Assembly: GCF_900167115.1 (NCBI RefSeq)
Contig: NZ_FUXZ01000007.1
Span: 98,784-162,783, forward strand
DNA from: Eubacterium uniforme
Lineage (GTDB): Bacteria > Bacillota > Clostridia > Lachnospirales > Lachnospiraceae
Direction: 5' to 3'
DNA length: 64,000 bases
Below the pieces are notes generated by a model. The model saw only the letters and a list, made by a program, of their open reading frames with translations, searched no databases and was not told the origin of the DNA. Of this stretch, positions 1 to 7,660 are shown piece by piece (within the stretch, counting starts at the first letter, position 1; each line of letters starts with the position of its first letter). The position numbers and the translations under genes were made by a program.

Positions 1-49
1 CAAATGGTTTAGACATAAATAAAAAAATTATTTGAAGGGAAAAGTAAAC

Positions 50-1567
50 ATGAAAAAATTTGAAAAAAAACAATTAAGACTTGTAATATTAACATTATTA
101 CTAGTGTGTATGTATCCATGCTTTTATATGTATTTTGCTAATATTACAGAAACAACACCAATTCATGTGGTGTTACCAATATTGGCGTTTTGTTTAATTG
201 CAGCTATTATGGAGTATGTTGCGTATAAAATCGTCAAAGATATTTATAAGTCAACTATATTAACAACTATTGGGATGTTATTCTTTATGAATTATAATCT
301 TATGTTTGATATGGTTAATTCTAGATTGAATTTTGTAGGAAATAAGATATTCTTATTATTCTGTGCAATTGTTGTTGGAATTGTATATCTTATTATCAAG
401 AATGTTAAAGATGAACTTGATTGGATTTGCGAGATTATTTGCGTAGTATTTGCTGGACTTATAGTATTTAATTTTGTTGGAGCTGTACCAAAGGCGTTTG
501 CTGCAAAGAACGATGAAGTTAAACCAGTAGTTTTAAAGAATCATGGTAAAGATACAGGATTTAAGGAAAATGTTTATTATCTTGTTCTTGATGAATATGG
601 TGGAACTGCTAATCTTGATTATTTCTATAATTATGATAATAGTAAGTTTTTAAATAGTCTCGAATCAAAAGGATTTACTAATTCAGATACTTCATATAAT
701 TACGAAGGTATTTATACAAAGGAAATACTTCCTAATATTTTGAATTTTGAATATGTTGCACATCCTGGAGATGATAAGGATCAGAACGGAAAGTATTTAA
801 AGAATCCAGCAATGTATAGATTCTTTGAAGAGATGGGATATGACATTAATGTAATTAATCATCAGAATTTTATTGATTCTGATTCAGATGAATGTAGAGA
901 GTTATTTGGTTCTGCAAAGAAGAATTTAAAGACAAATCCATTTGGTATTGAGAGATATATTTATGAGAATAGTTTTCTTAAGTCGCTTCAGAAATTTGCT
1001 CCTAAGGTAAAGGCTCTTAGCAATTATGATGGATATAGAAAAGAAGTAAATAAGGCTTTTGACATATTCTCACATAGTTATGATTATTCAAAAGATAAAC
1101 CTACATTCACAATAGCATATCTTATGGTTCCGCATAGACCATTTGTTTTTGACGAGAATGGTAAAGCTATTGATTATAAGGATGCAAGAGATTGGACAAA
1201 GAAGAATGTATATATTAATCAGCTAAAATACATTAATAAGAAGGTTGATGCGGCAGTAGATAACATAATAAAAAATGATCCTAATGCTGTTATTGTAATT
1301 CAGTCAGATCATGGCGCAAGATATTCATATTTTTGTATGAATGAATACAGCAAGGATGAATTTGATGCAGAAGTAGAATCTAAGAATATGCAAAGTGTTT
1401 TGAATTGTGTTTATTGGGGTAGTGCTAATAAACATGATATAGAAGGACTTTCATGTTTAAATACATGGAGAACAGTTCTTAATGAGTTATACGATGCAGA
1501 TTTTGATATGATAGATGTACCACGTAAACATGTGGTTAAATGGAAATATAAGAATACAATGGAATAG
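50..1567 (+). CDS. Membrane-anchored sulfatase/alkaline-phosphatase-fold transferase or hydrolase
   Basis: The first 160 or so residues form several hydrophobic membrane segments. The rest is an extracellular domain of the sulfatase/alkaline phosphatase superfamily. Visible family marks are the metal-site region VLDEYGG, a threonine in YNYEGIYTKEILP (T223, candidate nucleophile by position) and the late metal motif IQSDHGARY. Family members move phosphoethanolamine, phosphoglycerol or similar groups onto surface lipids and glycans. I start at the ATG at 50 because GAAGGGA lies 9 bases upstream; an in-frame TTG at 32 has no such site. It leads a tight operon with phosphonate-synthesis genes (next gene 15 bases away), so it may act on a phosphonate-bearing polymer, which is inference. 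Its substrate cannot be read from sequence. Its promoter lies outside the window. Confidence 0.8.
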   Translation: MKKFEKKQLRLVILTLLLVCMYPCFYMYFANITETTPIHVVLPILAFCLIAAIMEYVAYKIVKDIYKSTILTTIGMLFFMNYNLMFDMVNSRLNFVGNKIFLLFCAIVVGIVYLIIKNVKDELDWICEIICVVFAGLIVFNFVGAVPKAFAAKNDEVKPVVLKNHGKDTGFKENVYYLVLDEYGGTANLDYFYNYDNSKFLNSLESKGFTNSDTSYNYEGIYTKEILPNILNFEYVAHPGDDKDQNGKYLKNPAMYRFFEEMGYDINVINHQNFIDSDSDECRELFGSAKKNLKTNPFGIERYIYENSFLKSLQKFAPKVKALSNYDGYRKEVNKAFDIFSHSYDYSKDKPTFTIAYLMVPHRPFVFDENGKAIDYKDARDWTKKNVYINQLKYINKKVDAAVDNIIKNDPNAVIVIQSDHGARYSYFCMNEYSKDEFDAEVESKNMQSVLNCVYWGSANKHDIEGLSCLNTWRTVLNELYDADFDMIDVPRKHVVKWKYKNTME

Positions 1568-1582
1568 AACAGGGAGAGTTAT

Positions 1583-2878
1583 ATGAAAACAGTATATACA
1601 TGTTTCACAACAGATTATATTCATGAAGGTCATTTGAACATAATTAATGAGTGTAAGAAACTTGGAAAAGTTATAGTTGGTGTGTTAAGTGATGAAGCCA
1701 TGGTACGTTATAATCGTATGTCTTCAATTTCTTATGAAGAAAGAATGCAACTTGTAAGAAATATAGAAGGTGTCGATGAAGTTGTTGTTCAGGATGACGT
1801 TATGTATGATAAAGTTATTGATAAATATCATCCAGATTATGTGGTTCATGGTGATAACTGGCTTGAAGGACCAATGAAAGCTATTAGGGATAATGTTGAA
1901 AAATTATTATCTGTATATGGTGGAGAGATTATCGATGTTCCATATACTTATAATGAAAATGTTAAAAGAATAGATACAAGAATTAAAGAAAAGATGGGTA
2001 TGCCTGAATACAGAAGAAAAAGACTTCGTCAGATTATTAATCTTAGACCAATTGTTAAAACAATTGAAGTTCATAGTGGGCTTACAGGTCTAATTGCTGA
2101 AAAGACTATTGTTGAGCATAATGGTGAGATTGATCAGTTTGATGCAATGTGGATTAGTTCATTATGTGATTCAACGGCTAAGGGTAAACCTGATATTGAA
2201 CTTGTTGATATGACATCAAGATTTAGAACAATTGATGATGTTATGGAAGTTACTACAAAACCAATTATTTTTGATGGTGATACAGGCGGAAAGATTGAAC
2301 ATTTTGTTTATACTGTTCGTACACTTGAAAGAATGGGTGTATCAGCTGTTATTGTTGAAGATAAGGTTGGTCTTAAAAAGAATTCTTTGTTTGGTACAGA
2401 GGTATCACAAACACAGGATAGTATTGAACATTTCTGCGAAAAGATTAAGGCAGCTAAAGATGTTCAGCTTACAGATGAGTTTATGATTATTGCAAGAATT
2501 GAAAGTCTTATCTTAGAGCAAGGGATGGATGATGCTTTAGAGCGTGCGCATGCATTTGTTGGAGCAGGTGCTGATGGCATTATGATTCATAGTAGAAAGA
2601 AAGATCCTGCTGAAATACTTGAATTCTGTGATAAGTTTAGAGAAAAGAATAAGGAAACACCTATAGTTGTTGTACCAAGTTCATTTAATTCTATTACAGA
2701 AGCTGAACTTGCTGAACATGGAGTTAATATTGTAATTTATGCAAACCAGCTTACTAGATCAGCTTTCCCTGCTATGGAACAGACAGCTAAGGATATTTTA
2801 AAGTATCATAGAGCACAGGAAGTTGATGACAGACTTATGCCAATTAAGGAAATTATTTCTTTGATTGAAGAATTATAA
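1583..2878 (+). CDS. aepX: Phosphoenolpyruvate mutase with N-terminal (probably degenerate) cytidylyltransferase domain
   Basis: PEP mutase turns phosphoenolpyruvate into phosphonopyruvate and commits carbon to C-P bond chemistry. The mutase domain (about 145-431) shows FDGDTGG and the hallmark EDKxxxxxNS (E259 to S268). The N-terminal 125 residues are a TagD-type nucleotidyltransferase with HxGH at H14-H17 and the VVHGDNW region. The ISST signature that normally follows the IPYTKG-like segment is replaced by a sequence around residues 120-128 (PYTYNENV) with no such serine/threonine pair, so I suspect nucleotidyl transfer is lost. The 431-residue length fits the known two-domain fusion. The gene ends 11 bases before a separate nucleotidyltransferase gene and is co-transcribed with aepY. 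The mutase call is firm; the loss of the first activity is inference. Confidence 0.92.
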   Translation: MKTVYTCFTTDYIHEGHLNIINECKKLGKVIVGVLSDEAMVRYNRMSSISYEERMQLVRNIEGVDEVVVQDDVMYDKVIDKYHPDYVVHGDNWLEGPMKAIRDNVEKLLSVYGGEIIDVPYTYNENVKRIDTRIKEKMGMPEYRRKRLRQIINLRPIVKTIEVHSGLTGLIAEKTIVEHNGEIDQFDAMWISSLCDSTAKGKPDIELVDMTSRFRTIDDVMEVTTKPIIFDGDTGGKIEHFVYTVRTLERMGVSAVIVEDKVGLKKNSLFGTEVSQTQDSIEHFCEKIKAAKDVQLTDEFMIIARIESLILEQGMDDALERAHAFVGAGADGIMIHSRKKDPAEILEFCDKFREKNKETPIVVVPSSFNSITEAELAEHGVNIVIYANQLTRSAFPAMEQTAKDILKYHRAQEVDDRLMPIKEIISLIEEL

Positions 2879-2889
2879 AGGTAATAAAT

Positions 2890-3585
2890 ATGGAAAATGC
2901 AATTATAATGGCCTCAGGTCTTGGAACAAGAATGAGGCCACTCACTTTGAAAAAACCGAAACCACTTATCGAAGTTAATGGTAAGCCTATGATTGAAACA
3001 GTAATAGATAGTTTACTTACAAGAGATATAAATAAAATATACGTTGTTGTAGGTTATTTAGGAGAACAATTTTCTTATTTGAAAGAAAAGTATGATAATA
3101 TTGAAATTATTGTTAATAAAGACTATGAAACAGTGAATAATATTTCATCAATTTATTATGCAAAAGAAGTTCTTGCGCTAGGCGATTGCTTTATATGCGA
3201 AGCAGATCTTTATATTTCTAATGCAGGAATATTTGATGGTGAGATAAAGGAATCTTGTTATTTTGGGAAATTTGTTAATGGTTTTTCTTCAGATTGGGTT
3301 TTTGAAACTGGAGATGATGGTTTTATCACAAGAGTTGGCAAAGAAGGAACAGACCTTTATAATATGGTAGGTTTATCTTTCTTTAAATCTAATGAAGCAA
3401 GTTCTTTAAAGACATGCATAGAAGATGCATATGCAAGAGGTGGATATGAAGAACTCTTTTGGGATGATGTTGTAAATGCAAACTTGGATAAACTTAAATT
3501 GAAAGTTAAACCTGTTGAAGATGAAGACATTGTTGAAATTGATACAGTAGAGGAACTTGAAGAAGTAAACAAGAGATTTAAGTAA
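2890..3585 (+). CDS. Nucleotidyltransferase, LicC/PntC-like, probably makes a CDP-activated phosphonate
   Basis: A 231-residue NTP-transferase with the classic N-terminal signature GLGTRMRPLTLKKPKPLIEV (residues 10-29) and a later acidic metal residue in CEADLYISN. It resembles phosphocholine or aminoethylphosphonate cytidylyltransferases (LicC, N-terminal part of PntC) more than sugar-1-phosphate enzymes, judging from length and neighbours. It sits between PEP mutase and phosphonopyruvate decarboxylase, so activation of 2-aminoethylphosphonate (or a related phosphonate) with CTP is the natural reading. It may replace the damaged cytidylyltransferase domain of the upstream mutase. No aminotransferase that would make aminoethylphosphonate is in the window; it may lie upstream of base 1. 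Exact substrate unknown. Confidence 0.85.
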   Translation: MENAIIMASGLGTRMRPLTLKKPKPLIEVNGKPMIETVIDSLLTRDINKIYVVVGYLGEQFSYLKEKYDNIEIIVNKDYETVNNISSIYYAKEVLALGDCFICEADLYISNAGIFDGEIKESCYFGKFVNGFSSDWVFETGDDGFITRVGKEGTDLYNMVGLSFFKSNEASSLKTCIEDAYARGGYEELFWDDVVNANLDKLKLKVKPVEDEDIVEIDTVEELEEVNKRFK

Positions 3586-3609
3586 ATTCATATTAGGGTA
3601 GGAGATTAT

Positions 3610-4731
3610 ATGAAGGTAGAAAAATTAGTTGAATTAATTGGTGCAGATTTTTATACTGGTGTACCTGATTCACAATTAAAAGAATTATGTAATTATCTAT
3701 ATAATAGATATAGTACAAATGAGAGACATCACATTATTGCAGCAAATGAAGGTAATGCTACAGCGATAGCAGCTGGTTATCATCTTGCAACTGGTAAGGT
3801 TCCTGTTGTTTATATGCAAAATAGTGGTGAAGGAAATATTATAAATCCGGTAGCATCATTATTAAATAAAAAAGTATATGGTATTCCAGCAATTTTTATT
3901 ATAGGTTGGAGAGGTGAACCAGGTGTTCATGATGAACCTCAGCATATTTACCAGGGAGAAGTTACAATTAAACTTCTTGATGATATGGGAATCCCATCTT
4001 TTATTATTGGTAAGGATACAACAGAAGAAGCTATTAAGAATGTAATGGTTAGTTTCAAAGAGATACTAAGTAAAGGTGATAGTGTTGCATTTGTTGTAAG
4101 AAAGGGCGCACTATCATATGATGAAAAAGTTGAATATTCAAATGATTGTGATCTTGTAAGAGAAGAAATCATTGAACATATTGTTAAAATTTCGGGAGAA
4201 GATCCTATTATTTCAACGACAGGAAAGGCTAGTAGAGAGTTGTTTGAAATAAGAGAAAGAGAAGGTCTTTCTCATAAATATGATTTCTTAACAGTAGGTT
4301 CAATGGGACATACATCATCAATTGCTCTTGGAGTTGCACTTAATAAACCAAAACAGAAAGTATGGTGTATTGATGGTGATGGCTCTATGCTTATGCATAT
4401 GGGATCACTTGCAGTTGTTGGAAGTTATAAACCAGCAAATCTTGTTCATATCATAATTAACAATAGTGCTCATGAAACAGTTGGAGGTATGCCTACTGTT
4501 GTAGGTGATATTAATGTTGAAAGAATTGCTAATTCATGTGGATATGGTTATGTTAGAAGTGTTGATGATTATGATAGACTTGATGAAGTTTTAGAGGAGG
4601 CCAAGGAGTGCGAGGAATTGTCACTTATAGAAGTTAAGTGTGGTATAGGTTCAAGAGCTGATCTTGGTAGACCAACAACTACAGCCATGGAAAATAAAAA
4701 TGCTTTTATGGATTATTTAAAAGAAATCTAA
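3610..4731 (+). CDS. aepY: Phosphonopyruvate decarboxylase
   Basis: A thiamine-diphosphate enzyme that decarboxylates phosphonopyruvate to phosphonoacetaldehyde, the irreversible step that pulls the unfavourable PEP mutase reaction forward. The N-terminal PYR domain begins at FYTGVPDSQLKELCNYL with the NEGNATAIAAGY helix. The C-terminal PP domain carries the ThDP/Mg motif GDGSMLMHMGS followed by IINNSAHETVGGMPT. The length of 373 residues is normal for the short, two-domain family. RBS GTAGGAGA lies just before the ATG. The gene follows the nucleotidyltransferase by 24 bases and precedes the insertase-transferase fusion by 24 bases. Sulfopyruvate decarboxylase is the nearest alternative, but the PEP mutase neighbour decides for the phosphonate enzyme. 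Confidence 0.93.
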   Translation: MKVEKLVELIGADFYTGVPDSQLKELCNYLYNRYSTNERHHIIAANEGNATAIAAGYHLATGKVPVVYMQNSGEGNIINPVASLLNKKVYGIPAIFIIGWRGEPGVHDEPQHIYQGEVTIKLLDDMGIPSFIIGKDTTEEAIKNVMVSFKEILSKGDSVAFVVRKGALSYDEKVEYSNDCDLVREEIIEHIVKISGEDPIISTTGKASRELFEIREREGLSHKYDFLTVGSMGHTSSIALGVALNKPKQKVWCIDGDGSMLMHMGSLAVVGSYKPANLVHIIINNSAHETVGGMPTVVGDINVERIANSCGYGYVRSVDDYDRLDEVLEEAKECEELSLIEVKCGIGSRADLGRPTTTAMENKNAFMDYLKEI

Positions 4732-4755
4732 TATAAAGCAATTGGAGGAAAGAAA

Positions 4756-6879
4756 GTGAAGTTTATTGAAGATGTTCTAAGTGTACCACTTGGAGAGTTA
4801 ATGTATTTATGTTATAAGTTTATTTCAAATTATGCAGTAGCTATAATATTATTTACATTAATTACGAAGATTATTCTTCTTCCGGTGTCTATTTGGTTAC
4901 AGAAGAATAGTGTTAAAATTGTTAGAATAACACCTGAAATTAATAGAATCAAAGCAAAATATTTTGGTGATAAGGAAACAATTGCTGAAAAAACTGCAGA
5001 GGTATATAAAAGAGAAAAATATAATCCTTTTTCAAGTATAATTCCACTGTTGGTACAAATTATTTTACTTATGGGTCTTGTACAAGTTATATATAATCCA
5101 TTGACATTTATATTTAAAGTTGATACAAAACCTAGTAATGAAATAGTTAATACCATTGGTAAAATAGAGGATTTAAATTTGGATGAATCATCTGTTCAGA
5201 TGCAGGTTGTTGATGCAATTAAGAAAAAAGATTATTCAGAAAAATTAGATAAAATTGGACAGAAATATGATATCGAGATGGATGAATTAACTTCAGACAT
5301 CAAAAAATCAAATATGTCTTTATTTGGAAAGAGCTTGGCTTTAATTCCAGCAAATAGTAAAGGAGTAACTTTATTAGTTCCAATTTTAGCTGCATTAGCA
5401 GCATGGTTCTTATGTGCAATGCAAAATGTTTTAAATCCACTTCAGGCTGAACAGGGAAATGCTAATAAATATGGTACTATGATTTTTTCAGTTGGTTTAT
5501 CATTATTCCTTGCATTTTTTGTTCCAATTGGTGTAGGTCTTTATTGGATTTGGAGTAACTTGTTCTCGGTATTGCAGCAGGTTCTTCTTAATATTGTAAT
5601 TGATCCTAAAAAACATATTGATTATGAAGCTTTAGAGGATAGTAAGAAGGAATTAGAGGAACTTTCTCAGATAGGTGGATACAAGAAAAAACTTTTCGAG
5701 AAAGATCCATATGCAAAAAAAGAGAAAGCTGATTATAAGAGATTTTTCTCAGTTATAAATAAACATCTTGTTATTTATGCTGAAGGTAATGGTTATTATA
5801 AATACTTTAAGGATATTGTTGAATATATATTAGAACATTCTAATGTTACAATTCATTATATTACAAGTGATCCAGAAGATAATATTTTTAATCTTGCAGA
5901 ACAGAATGAAAAGATTAGAGCATATTACATTTCTGAGAAGAAACTTATTACCTTGATGATGAAGTTAGAATGCGATATCTTTTTAACTTCAACACCTGAC
6001 CTTGAAAACTTCCATTTAAAGAGAAGTTATATTCAAAAGGATATAGAGTATATCTTCACAAATCATGCCATGAATAGTGATAACTTAACACTTCGTACGC
6101 ATGCGCTTGATCATTTTGATACTATATTCTGTACAGGTCCACATGTTGTAGCTGAACAAAGAGCAATTGAAAAGTTATATAATTTGCCAGAAAAGAAGCT
6201 TGTTGAAACTGGATATATTTTACTTGATAATATGAAGAGAGATTACGACTCCATGGAAAAGAAAGAAAATGAAGTTAAGACAGTTTTAATTGCTCCTTCA
6301 TGGCAGAAAGATAATATTATGGATTCTTGTCTTGATGAACTTCTTGACAGTATTCTAAAAAAAGGTTATAAAGTTATAGTAAGACCGCATCCACAGTATG
6401 TAAGAATTTACAAGGAAAAGATTGCTAATATAGAAGCTAAATTCCAACAGAAGTATGGAGATAAGTTTAATTTTGAAAAAGATTTCTCATCTAATAAAAC
6501 TGTGTATACAGCTGATGTGTTAGTTACTGACTGGTCAAGTATTGCGTATGAGTTTAGTTTTACAACTTACAAGCCAACATTATATATAAATACTCCTATG
6601 AAGGTTATGAATCCTGAGTATGATAAAATTGATGTTGTTCCATTTGATATTAAGGTCAGAGAGGAACTTGGTGCAGAACTTGATTTGGACAGAGTAGAAC
6701 ATGCGGGAGAACTCGTTGAAAACTTGATTGAAGATACCGCACAATTTCATAATGACATAGCTAAACTTAAAGAGGAATCATTCTTTGGTCTTGGTGAATC
6801 AGCTAAATTAAGTGGTGACTATATTTTATCAAGTTTGAAAGAGAAGATTAGTAAGAAGAAAAATACTAAAAAGAAATAA
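4756..6879 (+). CDS. Fusion of YidC/Oxa1-type insertase core with TagF-like CDP-glycerol glycerophosphotransferase domain
   Basis: GTG start with GGAGG 7 bases upstream. Residues 1 to about 285 form a YidC/Oxa1 core: a first membrane helix with ITKIILLP (K38 at the place of the usual arginine), an amphipathic KxxPEInrIKaKY hairpin, then PLLVQIILLMGL and further membrane helices ending near VGLYWIWSNLFSVLQQ. After a charged linker (about 290-325) comes a complete glycerophosphotransferase domain (PF04464 type) with TNHAMNS (H437), RPHPQ (H545) and VTDWSSIAYEF (D592). YidC C-termini face the cytosol, which suits a CDP-substrate enzyme. The insertase core may have become a membrane platform or lipid/polymer guide, or may insert the small protein encoded next. 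The polymerised unit could be glycerol phosphate or, from context, a phosphonate ester; this is not decidable from sequence. Confidence 0.9.
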   Translation: MKFIEDVLSVPLGELMYLCYKFISNYAVAIILFTLITKIILLPVSIWLQKNSVKIVRITPEINRIKAKYFGDKETIAEKTAEVYKREKYNPFSSIIPLLVQIILLMGLVQVIYNPLTFIFKVDTKPSNEIVNTIGKIEDLNLDESSVQMQVVDAIKKKDYSEKLDKIGQKYDIEMDELTSDIKKSNMSLFGKSLALIPANSKGVTLLVPILAALAAWFLCAMQNVLNPLQAEQGNANKYGTMIFSVGLSLFLAFFVPIGVGLYWIWSNLFSVLQQVLLNIVIDPKKHIDYEALEDSKKELEELSQIGGYKKKLFEKDPYAKKEKADYKRFFSVINKHLVIYAEGNGYYKYFKDIVEYILEHSNVTIHYITSDPEDNIFNLAEQNEKIRAYYISEKKLITLMMKLECDIFLTSTPDLENFHLKRSYIQKDIEYIFTNHAMNSDNLTLRTHALDHFDTIFCTGPHVVAEQRAIEKLYNLPEKKLVETGYILLDNMKRDYDSMEKKENEVKTVLIAPSWQKDNIMDSCLDELLDSILKKGYKVIVRPHPQYVRIYKEKIANIEAKFQQKYGDKFNFEKDFSSNKTVYTADVLVTDWSSIAYEFSFTTYKPTLYINTPMKVMNPEYDKIDVVPFDIKVREELGAELDLDRVEHAGELVENLIEDTAQFHNDIAKLKEESFFGLGESAKLSGDYILSSLKEKISKKKNTKKK

Positions 6880-6896
6880 TAAAGTGAGGTAGAAAA

Positions 6897-7091
6897 ATGA
6901 ATAATTATGTAGCTTATGTAGATCCATCAGTTATGACTTATATTATCCAGGCTGTAGCAGGTATTGTTATTGCAGTTGGTGCTGGTATTGGTATTTATGC
7001 TAAGAAAGCTAAAAAGAAAGTTAGCGATAAACTTGGTATTGATGAAAATAGAAATAAAGAAGTTGAAAGTGATGACATTGAAATTAAATAA
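6897..7091 (+). CDS. Small single-span membrane protein of the phosphonate/polymer operon
   Basis: A 64-residue protein with a short N-terminal stretch (MNNYVAYVDPSVMTY), one glycine-rich hydrophobic helix (about residues 16-34, IIQAVAGIVIAVGAGIGIY) followed by KKAKKK, and an acidic C-terminal tail. The charge pattern predicts N-out/C-in. RBS GTGAGGT is at 6883-6889, 17 bases after the stop of the fusion gene, and the operon terminator follows 23 bases downstream. Similar small proteins with a YVDPS start next to surface-polymer genes are familiar from Clostridia, but I know of no defined function. A subunit or regulator of the fused insertase-transferase is possible (inference). Confidence 0.75.
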   Translation: MNNYVAYVDPSVMTYIIQAVAGIVIAVGAGIGIYAKKAKKKVSDKLGIDENRNKEVESDDIEIK

Positions 7092-7113
7092 TTTACTATA
7101 ATTTTTGGCATCA

Positions 7114-7153
7114 ATATACTGCTGACTATATTAGTTAGCAGTATATTTTTTTT
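7114..7153 (+). terminator. Rho-independent terminator of the phosphonate/polymer operon
   Basis: A 15-bp stem (7114-7128 with 7132-7146, one G-T wobble) around a 3-base loop is followed by seven T residues (7147-7153). It separates the six-gene operon from dut. Confidence 0.9.
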
Positions 7154-7161
7154 GCGTTTAA

Positions 7162-7170
7162 TGGTATAAT
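7162..7170 (+). promoter_or_regulatory. Extended -10 promoter for dut
   Basis: TGGTATAAT fits an extended -10 box (TGnTATAAT), 47 bases before the dut ATG. The -35 region falls in the terminator U-tract and does not match the consensus, which extended -10 promoters tolerate. Confidence 0.6.
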
Positions 7171-7216
7171 TGAAAAGGTTTATTGAATATGAAATATTTT
7201 GATAAGGAGTAAAGTG

Positions 7217-7660
7217 ATGGCAGTTAATATTAACATTAAGAAATTAAATGAAAAAGCTATAATTCCTACATTAGGATCAGAATATGCAGCAGGTTCAGAC
7301 CTTTATGCTTGCATAGATGAACCGATTACAATTGCACCTGGTGAAACTGTTTTAATTAAAACAGGATTAGCAATGGAGATTCCAGAGGGTTACGCAGGCC
7401 TTATTTATGCAAGAAGTGGACTTGCAACTAAAAGAGGATTAGCACCAGCGAATAAGGTTGGTGTTGTTGATAGTGATTATAGAGGTGAAGTTATGGTTGC
7501 GCTTCACAATCATAGTAATGTAAATGCTACAGTTGAAGTTGGGGAGAGAATTGCACAGTTAGTTGTAACACCATTTTTATCAGTAGCATTTTCTGAAGTG
7601 GATGTATTAAGTGATACAGTAAGGGGGGCTGGAGGATTTGGATCATCAGGAACAAAGTGA
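7217..7660 (+). CDS. dut: dUTP diphosphatase (dUTPase)
   Basis: Hydrolyses dUTP to dUMP and pyrophosphate, keeping uracil out of DNA and feeding dTMP synthesis. All trimeric dUTPase motifs are visible: AGSDLYA (motif 1), ARSGLA (motif 2), NKVGVVDSDYRGEV (motif 3), GERIAQL (motif 4) and the glycine-rich RGAGGFGSSG (motif 5, closes over the site). At 147 residues from the ATG at 7217 it has the normal length. AAGGAG at 7204-7209 supports this ATG over the in-frame TTG (7199) and GTG (7214). The last 23 bases overlap the start of the next gene, so the two are likely translationally coupled, an odd pairing of nucleotide hygiene with an envelope enzyme. Confidence 0.96.
   Translation: MAVNINIKKLNEKAIIPTLGSEYAAGSDLYACIDEPITIAPGETVLIKTGLAMEIPEGYAGLIYARSGLATKRGLAPANKVGVVDSDYRGEVMVALHNHSNVNATVEVGERIAQLVVTPFLSVAFSEVDVLSDTVRGAGGFGSSGTK

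Noticed and set aside
1..12. Tail of an upstream gene (CAA ATG GTT TAG)
   Set aside because: Three codons and a stop before the first gene would fit, but 12 bases cannot support a call.
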